Origin: an uncultured Collinsella sp.
GTDB taxonomy: Bacteria; Actinomycetota; Coriobacteriia; Coriobacteriales; Coriobacteriaceae
Length of the DNA: 64,000 bases
NCBI GenBank assembly: GCA_958435945.1
Contig: CAUBIC010000001.1
Span: 434,001 to 498,000 of the forward strand
Direction of reading: 5' to 3'
Part shown: one piece after another, positions 46,808-57,639 of the stretch
How the letters are laid out: the number at the start of each line of letters is the position of its first letter
How positions within the stretch are numbered: the stretch's first letter is position 1
The notes under the pieces: model-generated
Told to the model about the DNA's origin: nothing
Databases searched by the model: none
The model's input: only the letters and a program-made list of their open reading frames with translations
Made by a program: the position numbers and the translations under genes

Positions 46808-47077
46808 ATCGGCCAGGCCCACCTCGTCCGCCTCGTCATCTGTGGTTTACGTGGGGGCATGCGAAGCACGGGTATACTAACCGGCGGCGAATCTGCTCCA
46901 TCGCTTAGAGCTGCTGCGTCTGGACGGCGCGTGATAGGGCTGCCAAAGCGATCGCCAGCGTGCTGAGCAACGTCCTCTCTGTGCGCACCTGTTTTTGTAT
47001 GTATTAGCGCACTACCAAGCACGCCCGCGCGGCCGCATGCCGTGCCCATTGCGCGTGCAGATAAGGAACAACAACAT

Positions 47078-49336
<2,259 letters not shown>

Positions 49337-49368
49337 CATACGCATCGCCCGCTAGAGCGAGGTGAACC

Positions 49369-49405
49369 AAGGGCCCCGAGCAACTACGCTCGGGGCCCTT
49401 TTTGT
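49369..49405 (+). terminator. Terminator of the helicase gene
   Basis: AAGGGCCCCGAGC pairs with GCTCGGGGCCCTT around AACTAC, followed by TTTG. Confidence 0.92.
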
Positions 49406-49510
49406 TTGCCGTATCCGATCGCTAGTTCAAATGTGATTTCCTCGGGAATGCATCTAGAGGATGCCGTGGGCCTGTTTCCTACCATGCGGCAATGGGTCCC
49501 ATGGGGTGCG

Positions 49511-49747
49511 CCGTGCATTTTTTGGAGTATTCTGCAGTTCGAGTTGTCTGCATATGATTTGACGTCGCCAACGGTGGCTTTCGGATATCCCTAGCGAGCG
49601 TTCTGAGTCAGATTTCGTCGTTTTCCGGAGCAGGGGCGCGTCATTCTCGCCATGTCGGAACCCAAAATGACGCAGCGCCCTAAAGGTTTGCCCGCTCGGG
49701 GTATTGCTGGCGCGGTCACGTTGCAGAATACTCCGTTTTTTGCACGG
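49511..49747. repeat. 237-bp region bounded by a 26-bp inverted repeat
   Basis: The left end CCGTGCATTTTTTGGAGTAT plus TCTGCA is matched inverted at 49722-49747 apart from the T-run/A-run. An inner foldback, AGGGGCGCGTCATT with AATGACGC-A-GCGCCCT (49632-49681), lies in the middle. No protein-coding frame fits. It occupies the core of the 620-bp gap between the helicase and the flavodoxin gene and looks like a small non-autonomous element. Confidence 0.6.
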
Positions 49748-49957
49748 GCCAGGATGGGGTACCTCGGGAGAACACGGCGGTATCCCGTAAATATATACAA
49801 TCTGTACCGTAATTTATACAAAACGAAGAGGCAGACAGCGTAGGGTTGGTGCATTGGGGTGCTTGATGCACCAAAATGGGGATCCCACGTGCCGTATACT
49901 CTGGCTGGATGTGAAAACGGCTTGACGCGTTGCCAGACGTAGGGGGAGGGTGTCTCG

Positions 49958-50719
49958 ATGAGCGTATTCGAAATTGTGTTTAGTCCGACGGGTGGAACGC
50001 AGAAGGTGTCTGGCCTTGTGGCCGGGGCACTGGACAAGAATACCGTTACCGTCGATCTGACCGATAGCGGGCTAGATTTCAGCGCTGTCTCGATGACTGA
50101 GGACGACGTGGCCGTAATCTCTGTGCCGGCGTATGCCGGTAGAATCCCGGCTGTGGTGGCTGACCGGTTGGGCATGGTTCACGGCAACGGAGCGCGGGCC
50201 GTTCTGGTGTGCGTCTACGGAAACCGCGCGTTTGAGGACACGCTCGTAGAGCTGGAGGACGTTGCGAAGCATGCGGGATTCCGGGTGATCGCGGCAGTTG
50301 CGGCCATTGCAGAACATTCCATTGCGCGACAGTTTGCTGCCGGTCGTCCGGATGCGCAGGATGCGGCGCAGCTTGCTGAGTTTGCTCAGCAAATTCAGCA
50401 AAAGCTGTTGGCTGAGGATGCGTCCGAGCCCTCTATCCCCGGCAATCGTCCTTATAAACAAGCTGGAGGTCACCGCATGGCGCCCGAGGCAACAGAGGAT
50501 TGCGTCTCCTGCGGTGCATGCGCCGCGGCGTGCCCCGTTTGTGCTATCGACAAGGGTGACCCCAAACGAGCAGCTGGCGAGGCGTGCATCTCCTGCATGC
50601 GCTGCATCGCCGTATGTCCGCGAGGTGCTCGCAAGCTTGATTCCAGCAAACTATCCGCTGTTTCCCAGATGCTGAGCAAGGTTTGCGTCGTGCGGAAGGA
50701 ATGCGAGCTCTTCATCTAG
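49958..50719 (+). CDS. EFR1-type flavodoxin/ferredoxin fusion
   Basis: A 253-residue protein with an N-terminal flavodoxin-like fold (MSVFEIVFSPTGGTQKVSG, the FMN-phosphate loop SPTGGT) and a C-terminal pair of 4Fe-4S motifs, CVSCGACAAACPVCAI and CISCMRCIAVCP. This is the EFR1 layout, an electron carrier or oxidoreductase common in gut anaerobes. It is monocistronic. The GGGGGAGGG ribosome site supports the ATG. Confidence 0.9.
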   Translation: MSVFEIVFSPTGGTQKVSGLVAGALDKNTVTVDLTDSGLDFSAVSMTEDDVAVISVPAYAGRIPAVVADRLGMVHGNGARAVLVCVYGNRAFEDTLVELEDVAKHAGFRVIAAVAAIAEHSIARQFAAGRPDAQDAAQLAEFAQQIQQKLLAEDASEPSIPGNRPYKQAGGHRMAPEATEDCVSCGACAAACPVCAIDKGDPKRAAGEACISCMRCIAVCPRGARKLDSSKLSAVSQMLSKVCVVRKECELFI

Positions 50720-50740
50720 CGCATACGAAATTGGCGCAAT

Positions 50741-50787
50741 GGGGCCAGGTTAATCTGCACCGACCTGGTGCAAACAAACCTGTCCAC
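50741..50787. repeat. 47-bp REP-like element, diverged copy
   Basis: GGGGCCAGGTTAATCTGCACC and the GGTGCAAACAAACC half (shown here in part) correspond along 47 bp to the element at 39441-39487. It is followed by further GTCCC fragments (50790-50840). Confidence 0.7.
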
Positions 50788-50949
50788 AATGCACCAGAGT
50801 GAGGAGTGTCCCCGAGTGCCGGCAGAAAAGGAACGTCCCTAAGCGCCGCTTAGATACCGTTTATCGATGAAAAAATACCGTTCACCGGTCATAATGATTA
50901 CTCTGGCTTTGCTGTTGCCTACAATAACCCCCGTAAAAGAAATGCGGAA

Positions 50950-51037
50950 GGTTACCGAGTCCCCTCGGACATGGGCCTAACCAAAGTCTTTGAACGGGTG
51001 CGTCTCAATGGGCGCATTCGATTGATTTTGGTTGGGC
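50950..51037 (+). promoter_or_regulatory. Antiterminator/terminator switch in the PTS leader
   Basis: GGTTA-CCGAG-tccc-CTCGG-N9-TAACC (50950-50982) has the size and internal asymmetry of a BglG/LicT RNA-antiterminator. Its 3' arm is also the left arm of a second, exclusive hairpin: GCCTAACCAAA (50975-50985) with TTTGGTTGGGC (51027-51037), enclosing a TGCG/CGCA hairpin. The operon encodes a LicT-like protein, which fits. The right hairpin lacks a T-tract, so it may block translation or act as an unusual terminator. Confidence 0.6.
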
Positions 51038-51062
51038 TATATTTATGAAGGGACATGCCATC

Positions 51063-51575
51063 ATGGGTTTCTTTTCTCGCCTTATGGGCGGCTCGGACAA
51101 GCAGGCGACTGCGACTTCCGAGTTCGAAATCGTCGCCCCTGTTTCCGGCGAGCTTGTTAATCTAGAAAATACCAATGATCCCGCTTTTAGCAGCCGTGCA
51201 GTGGGCGATGGCGTTGCCGTGGTTCCCCAAGAGGGAACGGTGTGCGCTCCTGTTTCCGGCACCGTCGCCGCGCTGTTTCCGACTGAGCACGCGTTGGGCA
51301 TCATGTCCGACGACAGCTCTGCTCAGGTGATGCTGCATATCGGAATCGACACTGTTAAACTTGAGGGCAAGGGCTTCCATGCGCTTGTTGCCCAGGGTGA
51401 CCATGTCGACGCGGGCCAGCCCCTCGTCGAGGTCGATTTCGACGTGGTTCGCGCTGCCGGCTTTGATCCCACGGTCTTCGTTATCGTGTGCGAGCGTTCG
51501 GAGAACTCGACTCTTCGTGAACATGCTTCCGGCCCTGTTGCTGTTAAAGAGCCTGTCGTCTGGCTTTCCGAGTAA
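51063..51575 (+). CDS. PTS glucose-family EIIA component
   Basis: A 170-residue EIIA of the Crr type: EIVAPVSGELVNLENTNDPA, AVVPQEGTVCAPVSGTV, and VMLHIGIDTVKLEGKGF with the phosphorylated His in LHIGIDTV. It receives phosphate from HPr and passes it to EIIB. The ATG at 51063 has AAGGGA upstream; an in-frame ATG at 51045 overlaps the leader structure. It is the first gene of an alpha-glucoside operon. Confidence 0.9.
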   Translation: MGFFSRLMGGSDKQATATSEFEIVAPVSGELVNLENTNDPAFSSRAVGDGVAVVPQEGTVCAPVSGTVAALFPTEHALGIMSDDSSAQVMLHIGIDTVKLEGKGFHALVAQGDHVDAGQPLVEVDFDVVRAAGFDPTVFVIVCERSENSTLREHASGPVAVKEPVVWLSE

Positions 51576-51581
51576 ATTCTT

Positions 51582-52448
51582 GTGGTGGGTACCGTGGTTA
51601 TCAAGCGAGTTTTTAACAACAACGTCGCAATGGTCACTTCGGACGATGGCTCCGAGCTCATCGTCATCGGTCGAGGCCTCTGCTTTGGTCGTCATGCCGG
51701 CGATACCATCGATGAGACGTCGGTCGAAAAGACCTACGCGTTGCAGGAGGGAACTTCTCAGGATTCGCGTACGATTGACCGCTGGGCTCATCTTTTGGAG
51801 TCCATCCCCACCGTCAACCTCGTAATTTCCGAGGACATTGTTCAGATGCTTCGTCGAGAGCTCAATGTTGACATCAACGATAAGATTCTCATTGCTCTCG
51901 CAGACCATATCAGCCTTGCTTTGGAGCGCGAGCGCAAGGGCGTCCCCTGTGAGAATCCGTTGCCGCTCGAGATCCAGCAGTTCTATCGCAAGGAGTATGC
52001 GCTTGCGGGCCGTGCGCTGCAGATTATCAAGGAGTATATGGGCATCCAGATGAGCGAAGAAGAGCAGGGTTTCATTACCTTGCATATCGTCAACGCCACC
52101 ATGCCGCAGCGCTCTGACCGTCTGATTGTTTCGGTCCAGCTTGTTCGCGACGTGCTCGCGATTGTTTCCGAGCGCTATGCCACGACCCTCGATGACACCT
52201 CGCTGCCTTACGAACGTTTCGTTCGTCACCTACAGTTTTTCGCACAGCGAGCGCTCGATCCTACGGCCGGGCAAATCAACGGAGACGCGCCGTTCCGAAT
52301 CGATGAAACGGCGTATCCGTGCGCATTCTCGTGCGCGGACGCCATAGCCGCCCACTTGTCGTCTACCTATAACGTTGTCGTTACCGATGCCGAGAAGAGT
52401 TATCTCGCATATCACATTGTTAACCTGCTTGGAGAACCTGGTCTCTAG
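51582..52448 (+). CDS. BglG/LicT family transcriptional antiterminator
   Basis: A 288-residue protein with an N-terminal RNA-binding CAT domain (VIKRVFNNNVAMV) and two PRD domains with the conserved His residues (ADHISLALER, GFITLHIVNA, RFVRHLQFF, YLAYHIVNLL). PTS phosphorylation of the PRDs controls its dimerisation and its binding to the leader RNA. The start may be the GTG at 51582 or at 51594; the second has the family-typical MVIKRVFNNN. It lies inside the operon it should regulate, 6 bp after EIIA. Confidence 0.92.
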   Translation: MVGTVVIKRVFNNNVAMVTSDDGSELIVIGRGLCFGRHAGDTIDETSVEKTYALQEGTSQDSRTIDRWAHLLESIPTVNLVISEDIVQMLRRELNVDINDKILIALADHISLALERERKGVPCENPLPLEIQQFYRKEYALAGRALQIIKEYMGIQMSEEEQGFITLHIVNATMPQRSDRLIVSVQLVRDVLAIVSERYATTLDDTSLPYERFVRHLQFFAQRALDPTAGQINGDAPFRIDETAYPCAFSCADAIAAHLSSTYNVVVTDAEKSYLAYHIVNLLGEPGL

Positions 52449-52547
52449 GCATAACGTGCCCACACATCGATTGGTATAAGGCAAGGCTTACGGTCTTGCC
52501 CAGGGCACATCTGTCTTAATTTGCGGAAAAGGAAGGGGAGTACCGCT

Positions 52548-54164
52548 ATGACCGCAAAAAAGAAGTTCAATTTCAAAGCGCCGTTGGAGGTGTTCGCGAA
52601 GTCGATCGTTCAGCCGATGATGTATCTCTCGGTTGCCGGCATCCTGCTCATCGTGGGCATCATTCTGACCAACAAGACCATCTGCGCCATGATCCCCGTG
52701 CTGGGCTTCGGTCCGTTCCAGCTTGTGGGCGTCGTTGTCTATCAGTCGCTGATGTTTATCATCAACAACCTCTCGATTCTGTTCTGCGTGGGCATCGCCG
52801 GCGCCATGGCAAAGAAGAACAAGGGCCATGCTTCGCTGATCGCCCTGATGTCGTTCTTCCTGTTCCTGCAGGCTAACAACATCGTGCTCAACGCCACCGG
52901 CTCTCTTGCCGATGCGAGCGGCATGCTCGGCCTTACCGGAACCGGCCAGGCCACCGTTATGGGCATCCAGGTACTCGATACCGGCGTATTTGGCGGCATC
53001 ATCCTCGGTTGCATCACCGGTGCTGTGTTCAACAAGTACTCGAACAAACAGTTCCCCATTGCCCTTTCGATGTTCTCGGGCGTTCGCTTTCCGTTCCTGA
53101 TCATGATCATCATTTCCTGGATCATGGGCGCTGGCTTCTGCATCGTTTGGCCTCCGGTTCAGGGTGCCATCTCCTCCGTTGCCGGCATCATTAAGGAGTC
53201 GGGCAACATCGGTCTGTTTATCTACGGCATGCTCAACAAGCTGCTTGTTCCCACCGGTCTGCACCACCTCATCTACACCCCGTTCCAGTTCTCCGATGTG
53301 GGCGGCACCCTTACGCTGGGCGATCAGGTTATCGCCGGCGCCTATCCCATCCGTGTTGCCGAGATGGCAATGACGGGCCAGCCCTTCTCCGATAGCACCT
53401 ATTTCAACAGCTACACCTTCAACAACCTGTGGCCCTACATCGGTATCGGTCTCGCCTTTATCGTCACCGCTTACAAGGGGAACAAGGATAAGACCAAAGC
53501 CGTTATCATCCCGCTGATCATCACCGCTGTGCTCTCCTGCGTGACCGAGCCCATGGACTTCCTCTTTGTCTTTGCCGCTCCCGTGCTCTTTGTCGTTCAC
53601 TCGGTTCTTTCCGGCATCTTCCTGGTTCTGCTCAAGGTTCTCTCCGTGCCCGCTTCGACTGCAGGCGGCATCATCAACATCGTGGTTTCCAACCTGGTCC
53701 TCGGTGTCGACAAGACCAACTGGCCGGTTATGCTCGTGCTCGGAGTCGTCAACGCCGCTCTGTACTTCTTCCTCTTCACCTTCCTTATTAAGAAGCTCAA
53801 CCTCCATACGCCTGGTCGCGAGGAGGAGTCCGAGCTCGCCGAGTCCGTTGCCGAGGGCGAGGCCGCCGCGTCTGTCGCGGTGAAGCAGGGCGCTGTTGCC
53901 GCAGCTCCCGCAGAGGGCGTCGATGCAGGTATTGCCGACCTGGTCGCAGGTCTTGGTGGCAAGGACAACATCGAGGAGCTCGAGAACTGCTTTACGCGTC
54001 TTCGCGTGAACGTTAAGAACCCGGACCTCATCAATGAGGACCTCATCAACCACGTGCCCAACAGCGGCATCAACCGCAACGGCAATAATATCCAGATCAT
54101 CTTTGGCATGAAGGTCGCCGAGATGCGCGACAAGGTCGAAAACGCAATTGAGAAGGAGCAGTAA
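52548..54164 (+). CDS. PTS EIICB component, alpha-glucoside type
   Basis: A 538-residue protein: ten or so membrane helices (residues about 20-425, EIIC of the glucose/glucoside family, with PTGLHHLIYTPFQF and ITAVLSCVTEPMDF) and a C-terminal EIIB domain with the phosphorylated Cys in LENCFTRLRV near residue 482. The gene after it encodes a 6-phospho-alpha-glucosidase, so the sugar is probably maltose, sucrose isomers or another alpha-glucoside, imported as the 6-phosphate. The ATG at 52548 has GGAAGGGGAG upstream. Confidence 0.92.
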   Translation: MTAKKKFNFKAPLEVFAKSIVQPMMYLSVAGILLIVGIILTNKTICAMIPVLGFGPFQLVGVVVYQSLMFIINNLSILFCVGIAGAMAKKNKGHASLIALMSFFLFLQANNIVLNATGSLADASGMLGLTGTGQATVMGIQVLDTGVFGGIILGCITGAVFNKYSNKQFPIALSMFSGVRFPFLIMIIISWIMGAGFCIVWPPVQGAISSVAGIIKESGNIGLFIYGMLNKLLVPTGLHHLIYTPFQFSDVGGTLTLGDQVIAGAYPIRVAEMAMTGQPFSDSTYFNSYTFNNLWPYIGIGLAFIVTAYKGNKDKTKAVIIPLIITAVLSCVTEPMDFLFVFAAPVLFVVHSVLSGIFLVLLKVLSVPASTAGGIINIVVSNLVLGVDKTNWPVMLVLGVVNAALYFFLFTFLIKKLNLHTPGREEESELAESVAEGEAAASVAVKQGAVAAAPAEGVDAGIADLVAGLGGKDNIEELENCFTRLRVNVKNPDLINEDLINHVPNSGINRNGNNIQIIFGMKVAEMRDKVENAIEKEQ

Positions 54165-54167
54165 ACA

Positions 54168-55550
54168 ATGATCATTACTCTGTGTGGTGGCGGATCCACC
54201 TTTACCCCCGGCATCGTCAAGTCCATCGCCCTGCGCAAGGACGAGCTCGATGTTGACGAGATTCGTCTGTACGACATCAACGAGGAGCGCCAGCGCAAGA
54301 TCGGCGTGCTCGTGGACTGGATTTTGCACGAGGACCTTGGCCTGGACATCAAGCTCACGGTGACCACCGACAAGAAGACGGCTTTCACCGACGCGAGCTT
54401 CGTGTTTGCTCAGATGCGCGTGGGCGGCTACGCCATGCGCGAGCAGGACGAGAAGATTCCACTGCGTCACGGCTGCGTGGGTCAGGAGACTTGCGGTTGC
54501 GGCGGCCTTGCCTATGGCATGCGCACCATCTTCCCCATGGTCGAGCTGATCGATGACGTTGAGAGGTACGCCAAGAAGGACTACTGGATTCTCAACTACT
54601 CCAACCCTGCCGCCATCGTCTCCGAGGGCTGCCGTGTGCTGCGTCCCAACGCTCGCATCATCAACATCTGCGACATGCCGATCGCGATCATCGACGTGGT
54701 TTGCGCCGCGCTCGATATCGACAAGAAGGATGTCGAGTACGATTACTTTGGCCTCAACCACTTTGGTTGGTTCACCTCGATTCGCCACAAGGGCGAGGAG
54801 GTGCTCCCGCAGCTGCGCGAGTACATCAAGGAGCACCAGATCCTGCTGCCCGATTCCTACCTCAAGGGCATGGGCTCGCTCATGGCAAAGAAGCCCGAGG
54901 AGGCCACCGACGAGCACCCCGAGCAGAACCGCCACACTAAGGGCAGCTGGTACTACGTCTGGAAGGGCGAGTACGAGATCCTGGAGTGCTTCCCGGAGTA
55001 CCTGCCCAACACGTATCTGAACTACTACCTGCAGCAGAAGGAGTTCGTCGAGCATTCCAACCCCGAGCGCACCCGTGCTAACGAGGTTGAGGAGACGCGC
55101 GAGAAGAACCTCTTCGACGGCATCGACCACTACGAGAAGACGGGCGAGATCGACGAGAGCACGTTCTATGCGGGCAGCCACGGCGACTGGATTGCCGACC
55201 TGGCTATCGCTCTGAAGAACGACACCAAGCAGCGCTTCCTGGTCATTTGCGAGAACAAGGGCGCTATTCCCAACATGCCCTACGACGCTATGGTCGAGCT
55301 GCCTGCCTACATTGGCAAGAACGGCCCCGAGGTCATCAGCCGCGACAACATTCCGCTGTTCCAGCAGGGCCTCATGATGCAGCAGCTGAACTCCGAGAAG
55401 CTCATTGTCGAGGCTACGATCGAGGGTTCGTACGAGAAGGCGCTTAAGGCCTTTACGCTCAACAAGACCGTGCCGTCGATGAAGGTCGCCAAGGAGGTTC
55501 TCGACGACATGATCGAGGCCAACAAGGGTTACTGGCCCGAGCTTAAGTAA
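54168..55550 (+). CDS. 6-phospho-alpha-glucosidase (GH4)
   Basis: A 460-residue family 4 glycoside hydrolase. CGGGSTFTPGIVKSI binds NAD, GCVGQETCGCGGLAYGMR surrounds the active site, and NICDMPIAI carries the CDMP motif that marks alpha-specific members (the beta enzymes have CNVP). It needs NAD and a divalent metal and cleaves phosphorylated alpha-glucosides after PTS uptake. It starts 3 bp after EIICB and ends the operon before a strong terminator. Confidence 0.94.
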   Translation: MIITLCGGGSTFTPGIVKSIALRKDELDVDEIRLYDINEERQRKIGVLVDWILHEDLGLDIKLTVTTDKKTAFTDASFVFAQMRVGGYAMREQDEKIPLRHGCVGQETCGCGGLAYGMRTIFPMVELIDDVERYAKKDYWILNYSNPAAIVSEGCRVLRPNARIINICDMPIAIIDVVCAALDIDKKDVEYDYFGLNHFGWFTSIRHKGEEVLPQLREYIKEHQILLPDSYLKGMGSLMAKKPEEATDEHPEQNRHTKGSWYYVWKGEYEILECFPEYLPNTYLNYYLQQKEFVEHSNPERTRANEVEETREKNLFDGIDHYEKTGEIDESTFYAGSHGDWIADLAIALKNDTKQRFLVICENKGAIPNMPYDAMVELPAYIGKNGPEVISRDNIPLFQQGLMMQQLNSEKLIVEATIEGSYEKALKAFTLNKTVPSMKVAKEVLDDMIEANKGYWPELK

Positions 55551-55582
55551 AAGCAACAGGGTCGCTGGCCGCATGCCTGAAG

Positions 55583-55624
55583 CAATGCCCCGCCCACGTG
55601 ATTGCGTGGGCGGGGCATTGTCGT
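55583..55624 (+). terminator. Terminator of the PTS operon
   Basis: CAATGCCCCGCCCACG pairs with CGTGGGCGGGGCATTG around TGATTG; TCGTTT follows. Confidence 0.9.
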
Positions 55625-55806
55625 TTGGTAACGCGTTTTACCAAATATGGCATTTATCTGCGGTAATGTTCTATTTCACCGCTGAGGGTGACATTTCATG
55701 CCGCCTGCCGAACTGCGTGGAGACCTAACAACTTTTTAGGTCAGTGTTGTGCGTATAGCAATTTCGCCCGGCCTCGCCTCCGGGCTGCCGCATGAGAGGG
55801 GATCTT

Positions 55807-57639
55807 ATGGCACGACTGCACGTAATGGAACGCAGCCACGCTCAGGCCGTCATGGACGACCTACATGATGCGCTTGGGCGCCGTCTGGCGGTGAGTTCGC
55901 TCGCCCCGTGCCCCGTTGAGTTTACGGCGGCGCTCGTCAACCTGTGCTCCACCCAGAGCTGCGGCAAGTGCACGCCCTGCCGTGTGGGCCTGAGCGCGCT
56001 GAGCGACCTGCTTGCCGATGTGCTCGAAGGGCGCGCCGATGAGTCCACGCTCAACCTGATTGAGCGCACGGCCCGCACCATCTACCTTTCGAGCGACTGC
56101 GCCATCGGCTACGAGGCCGGCGCCATGGCACTCACGGCTATTCGCGGCTTTCGCGACGATTTTGAGCACCACATCCGCGAGCACTCCTGCGGCTTTGACC
56201 GCGAGGCTCGCGTCCCGTGTGTCTCGGGCTGCCCGGCGCACGTCGACATTCCCGGTTACATCTCGCTCGTCGAGGCAGGCCGTTATGCCGACGCCGTCAA
56301 GGTCATCCGCAAGAACAACCCACTGCCGCTCGTCTGCGGCTTGGTGTGCGAGCATCCCTGCGAGATGCACTGCCGCCGTGGCATGGTCGATGATCCCATG
56401 AACATTCTCGCCCTCAAGCGTTTTGCCGTTGAGCACAGTGACCTCAACGACCACAAGCCGCATGTAGTGGACAACACCGGCAAGCGCATCGCCGTGATCG
56501 GCGGCGGCCCGGCCGGCCTTTCCTGTGCCTACTACCTGGCCGTGATGGGCCACAAGGTGACCATTTTTGAGCAGCGCCACCACTTGGGCGGCATGCTGCG
56601 CTACGGCATCCCCAGCTATCGTCTGCCGCGCGAGCGCCTGCAGGCCGAGATCGACTGGATCTTGAGCGCCGGCATCGACGTTGAGCTCGATCACTCCGTC
56701 AACGGCGAGGAGCTTGCCCGCCTGCGCGACGAGTCCGATGCCGTCTACCTGGCCATCGGTGCCCACAGCGATAAGAAGCTCGGCCTTCCGGGCGAAGAGG
56801 CGCCCGGCGTGGAATCGGCCGTCAAGATGCTGCGCGCCATCGGTGACGACGAACTGCCCGACCTGAGCGGCCAGCGCGTGTGCGTCATCGGCGGCGGCAA
56901 CGTGGCCATGGACGTGGCGCGCTCCGCCGTGCGCTGCGGCGCCGAAAAGGTAAGCATCGTCTACCGCCGTCGCATCTGCGATATGACGGCTCAGGACGCC
57001 GAAATCGCCGGCGCCCAGGCCGAGGGTTGCGAGGTTCTGGAGCTCACGGCGCCGCTCGCCATCGAGACGGGCGAAGATGGTCGCGTGAGCGGCCTGCGCG
57101 TGCAACCGCAGATTATCGGCGAGCCTCGCCGTGGGCGTCCGGCCCCGCGTGCCGCAGCCACGCCCGAGCGCGTCATTCCCTGCGAGCGCGTGTTTGTGGC
57201 CATTGGCCAGGACATCGATTCCAAGCCGTTTGAGGACATGGGCATCGCCTGTAAGTGGGGTCGCGTCGTTACCGATTCGGACGGCGCCGTGCCCAACTTC
57301 GATGGCCTCTTTAGCGGCGGCGACTGCCAGACCGGTCCCGCCACCGTCATCCGTGCCATCAACGCCGGCCGCGTGGCTTCGGCAAACATCGACCGCTACC
57401 TGGGCTTTGACCACAAGATCAAGCTCGACGTGGAGCTGCCGACCGTGCAGTTTAAGGGCAAGCACGAGTGCGGCCGCTGCGAGCTGGGCGAGCGCGAGGC
57501 CGGCGAGCGCATTCACGATTGGAATCTGGTCGAGCAGGGTCTCACCGAGCAGGAGGCGCGCCAGGAGGCGAGCCGCTGCCTGCGCTGCGACCACTTTGGC
57601 TTTGGCGCGTTCCGCGGAGGGAGGAACCTGGAATGGTAG
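55807..57639 (+). CDS. NAD(P)-linked flavoprotein of the hydrogenase (NuoF/GltD-type fusion)
   Basis: A 610-residue protein. Residues about 1-130 contain SCGKCTPCRVG and SSDCAIG, the 4Fe-4S motif of NuoF C-termini. Then VPCVSGCPAHVDIPGY and CEHPCEMHCRRG bind clusters as in GltD, IAVIGGGPAGLSCAYYL binds FAD and VCVIGGGNVAMDVAR the nicotinamide cofactor. A final HECGRCELGERE...CLRCDHFG adds cysteines. The ATG at 55807 has AGAGGGG upstream. It overlaps hydA by 7 bp and should exchange electrons between NAD(P)H and the hydrogenase. Confidence 0.9.
   Translation: MARLHVMERSHAQAVMDDLHDALGRRLAVSSLAPCPVEFTAALVNLCSTQSCGKCTPCRVGLSALSDLLADVLEGRADESTLNLIERTARTIYLSSDCAIGYEAGAMALTAIRGFRDDFEHHIREHSCGFDREARVPCVSGCPAHVDIPGYISLVEAGRYADAVKVIRKNNPLPLVCGLVCEHPCEMHCRRGMVDDPMNILALKRFAVEHSDLNDHKPHVVDNTGKRIAVIGGGPAGLSCAYYLAVMGHKVTIFEQRHHLGGMLRYGIPSYRLPRERLQAEIDWILSAGIDVELDHSVNGEELARLRDESDAVYLAIGAHSDKKLGLPGEEAPGVESAVKMLRAIGDDELPDLSGQRVCVIGGGNVAMDVARSAVRCGAEKVSIVYRRRICDMTAQDAEIAGAQAEGCEVLELTAPLAIETGEDGRVSGLRVQPQIIGEPRRGRPAPRAAATPERVIPCERVFVAIGQDIDSKPFEDMGIACKWGRVVTDSDGAVPNFDGLFSGGDCQTGPATVIRAINAGRVASANIDRYLGFDHKIKLDVELPTVQFKGKHECGRCELGEREAGERIHDWNLVEQGLTEQEARQEASRCLRCDHFGFGAFRGGRNLEW

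Noticed and set aside
49591..50175. Leftward open frame of 194 codons over the flavodoxin start
   Set aside because: It overlaps the well-supported EFR1 gene and has no recognisable domain or ribosome site.
55658..55683. Fourth copy of the 67-bp palindrome
   Set aside because: CTGCGGTAAT and TATTTCACCGCT resemble the two ends, but they are only about 26 bp apart in total and the middle is missing; too weak to call.
55722..55742. GACCTAA/TTTAGGTC hairpin as a riboswitch or attenuator before the hydrogenase operon
   Set aside because: The stem is only 7 bp with no T-tract and no leader peptide; it could be an operator but the evidence is too thin.
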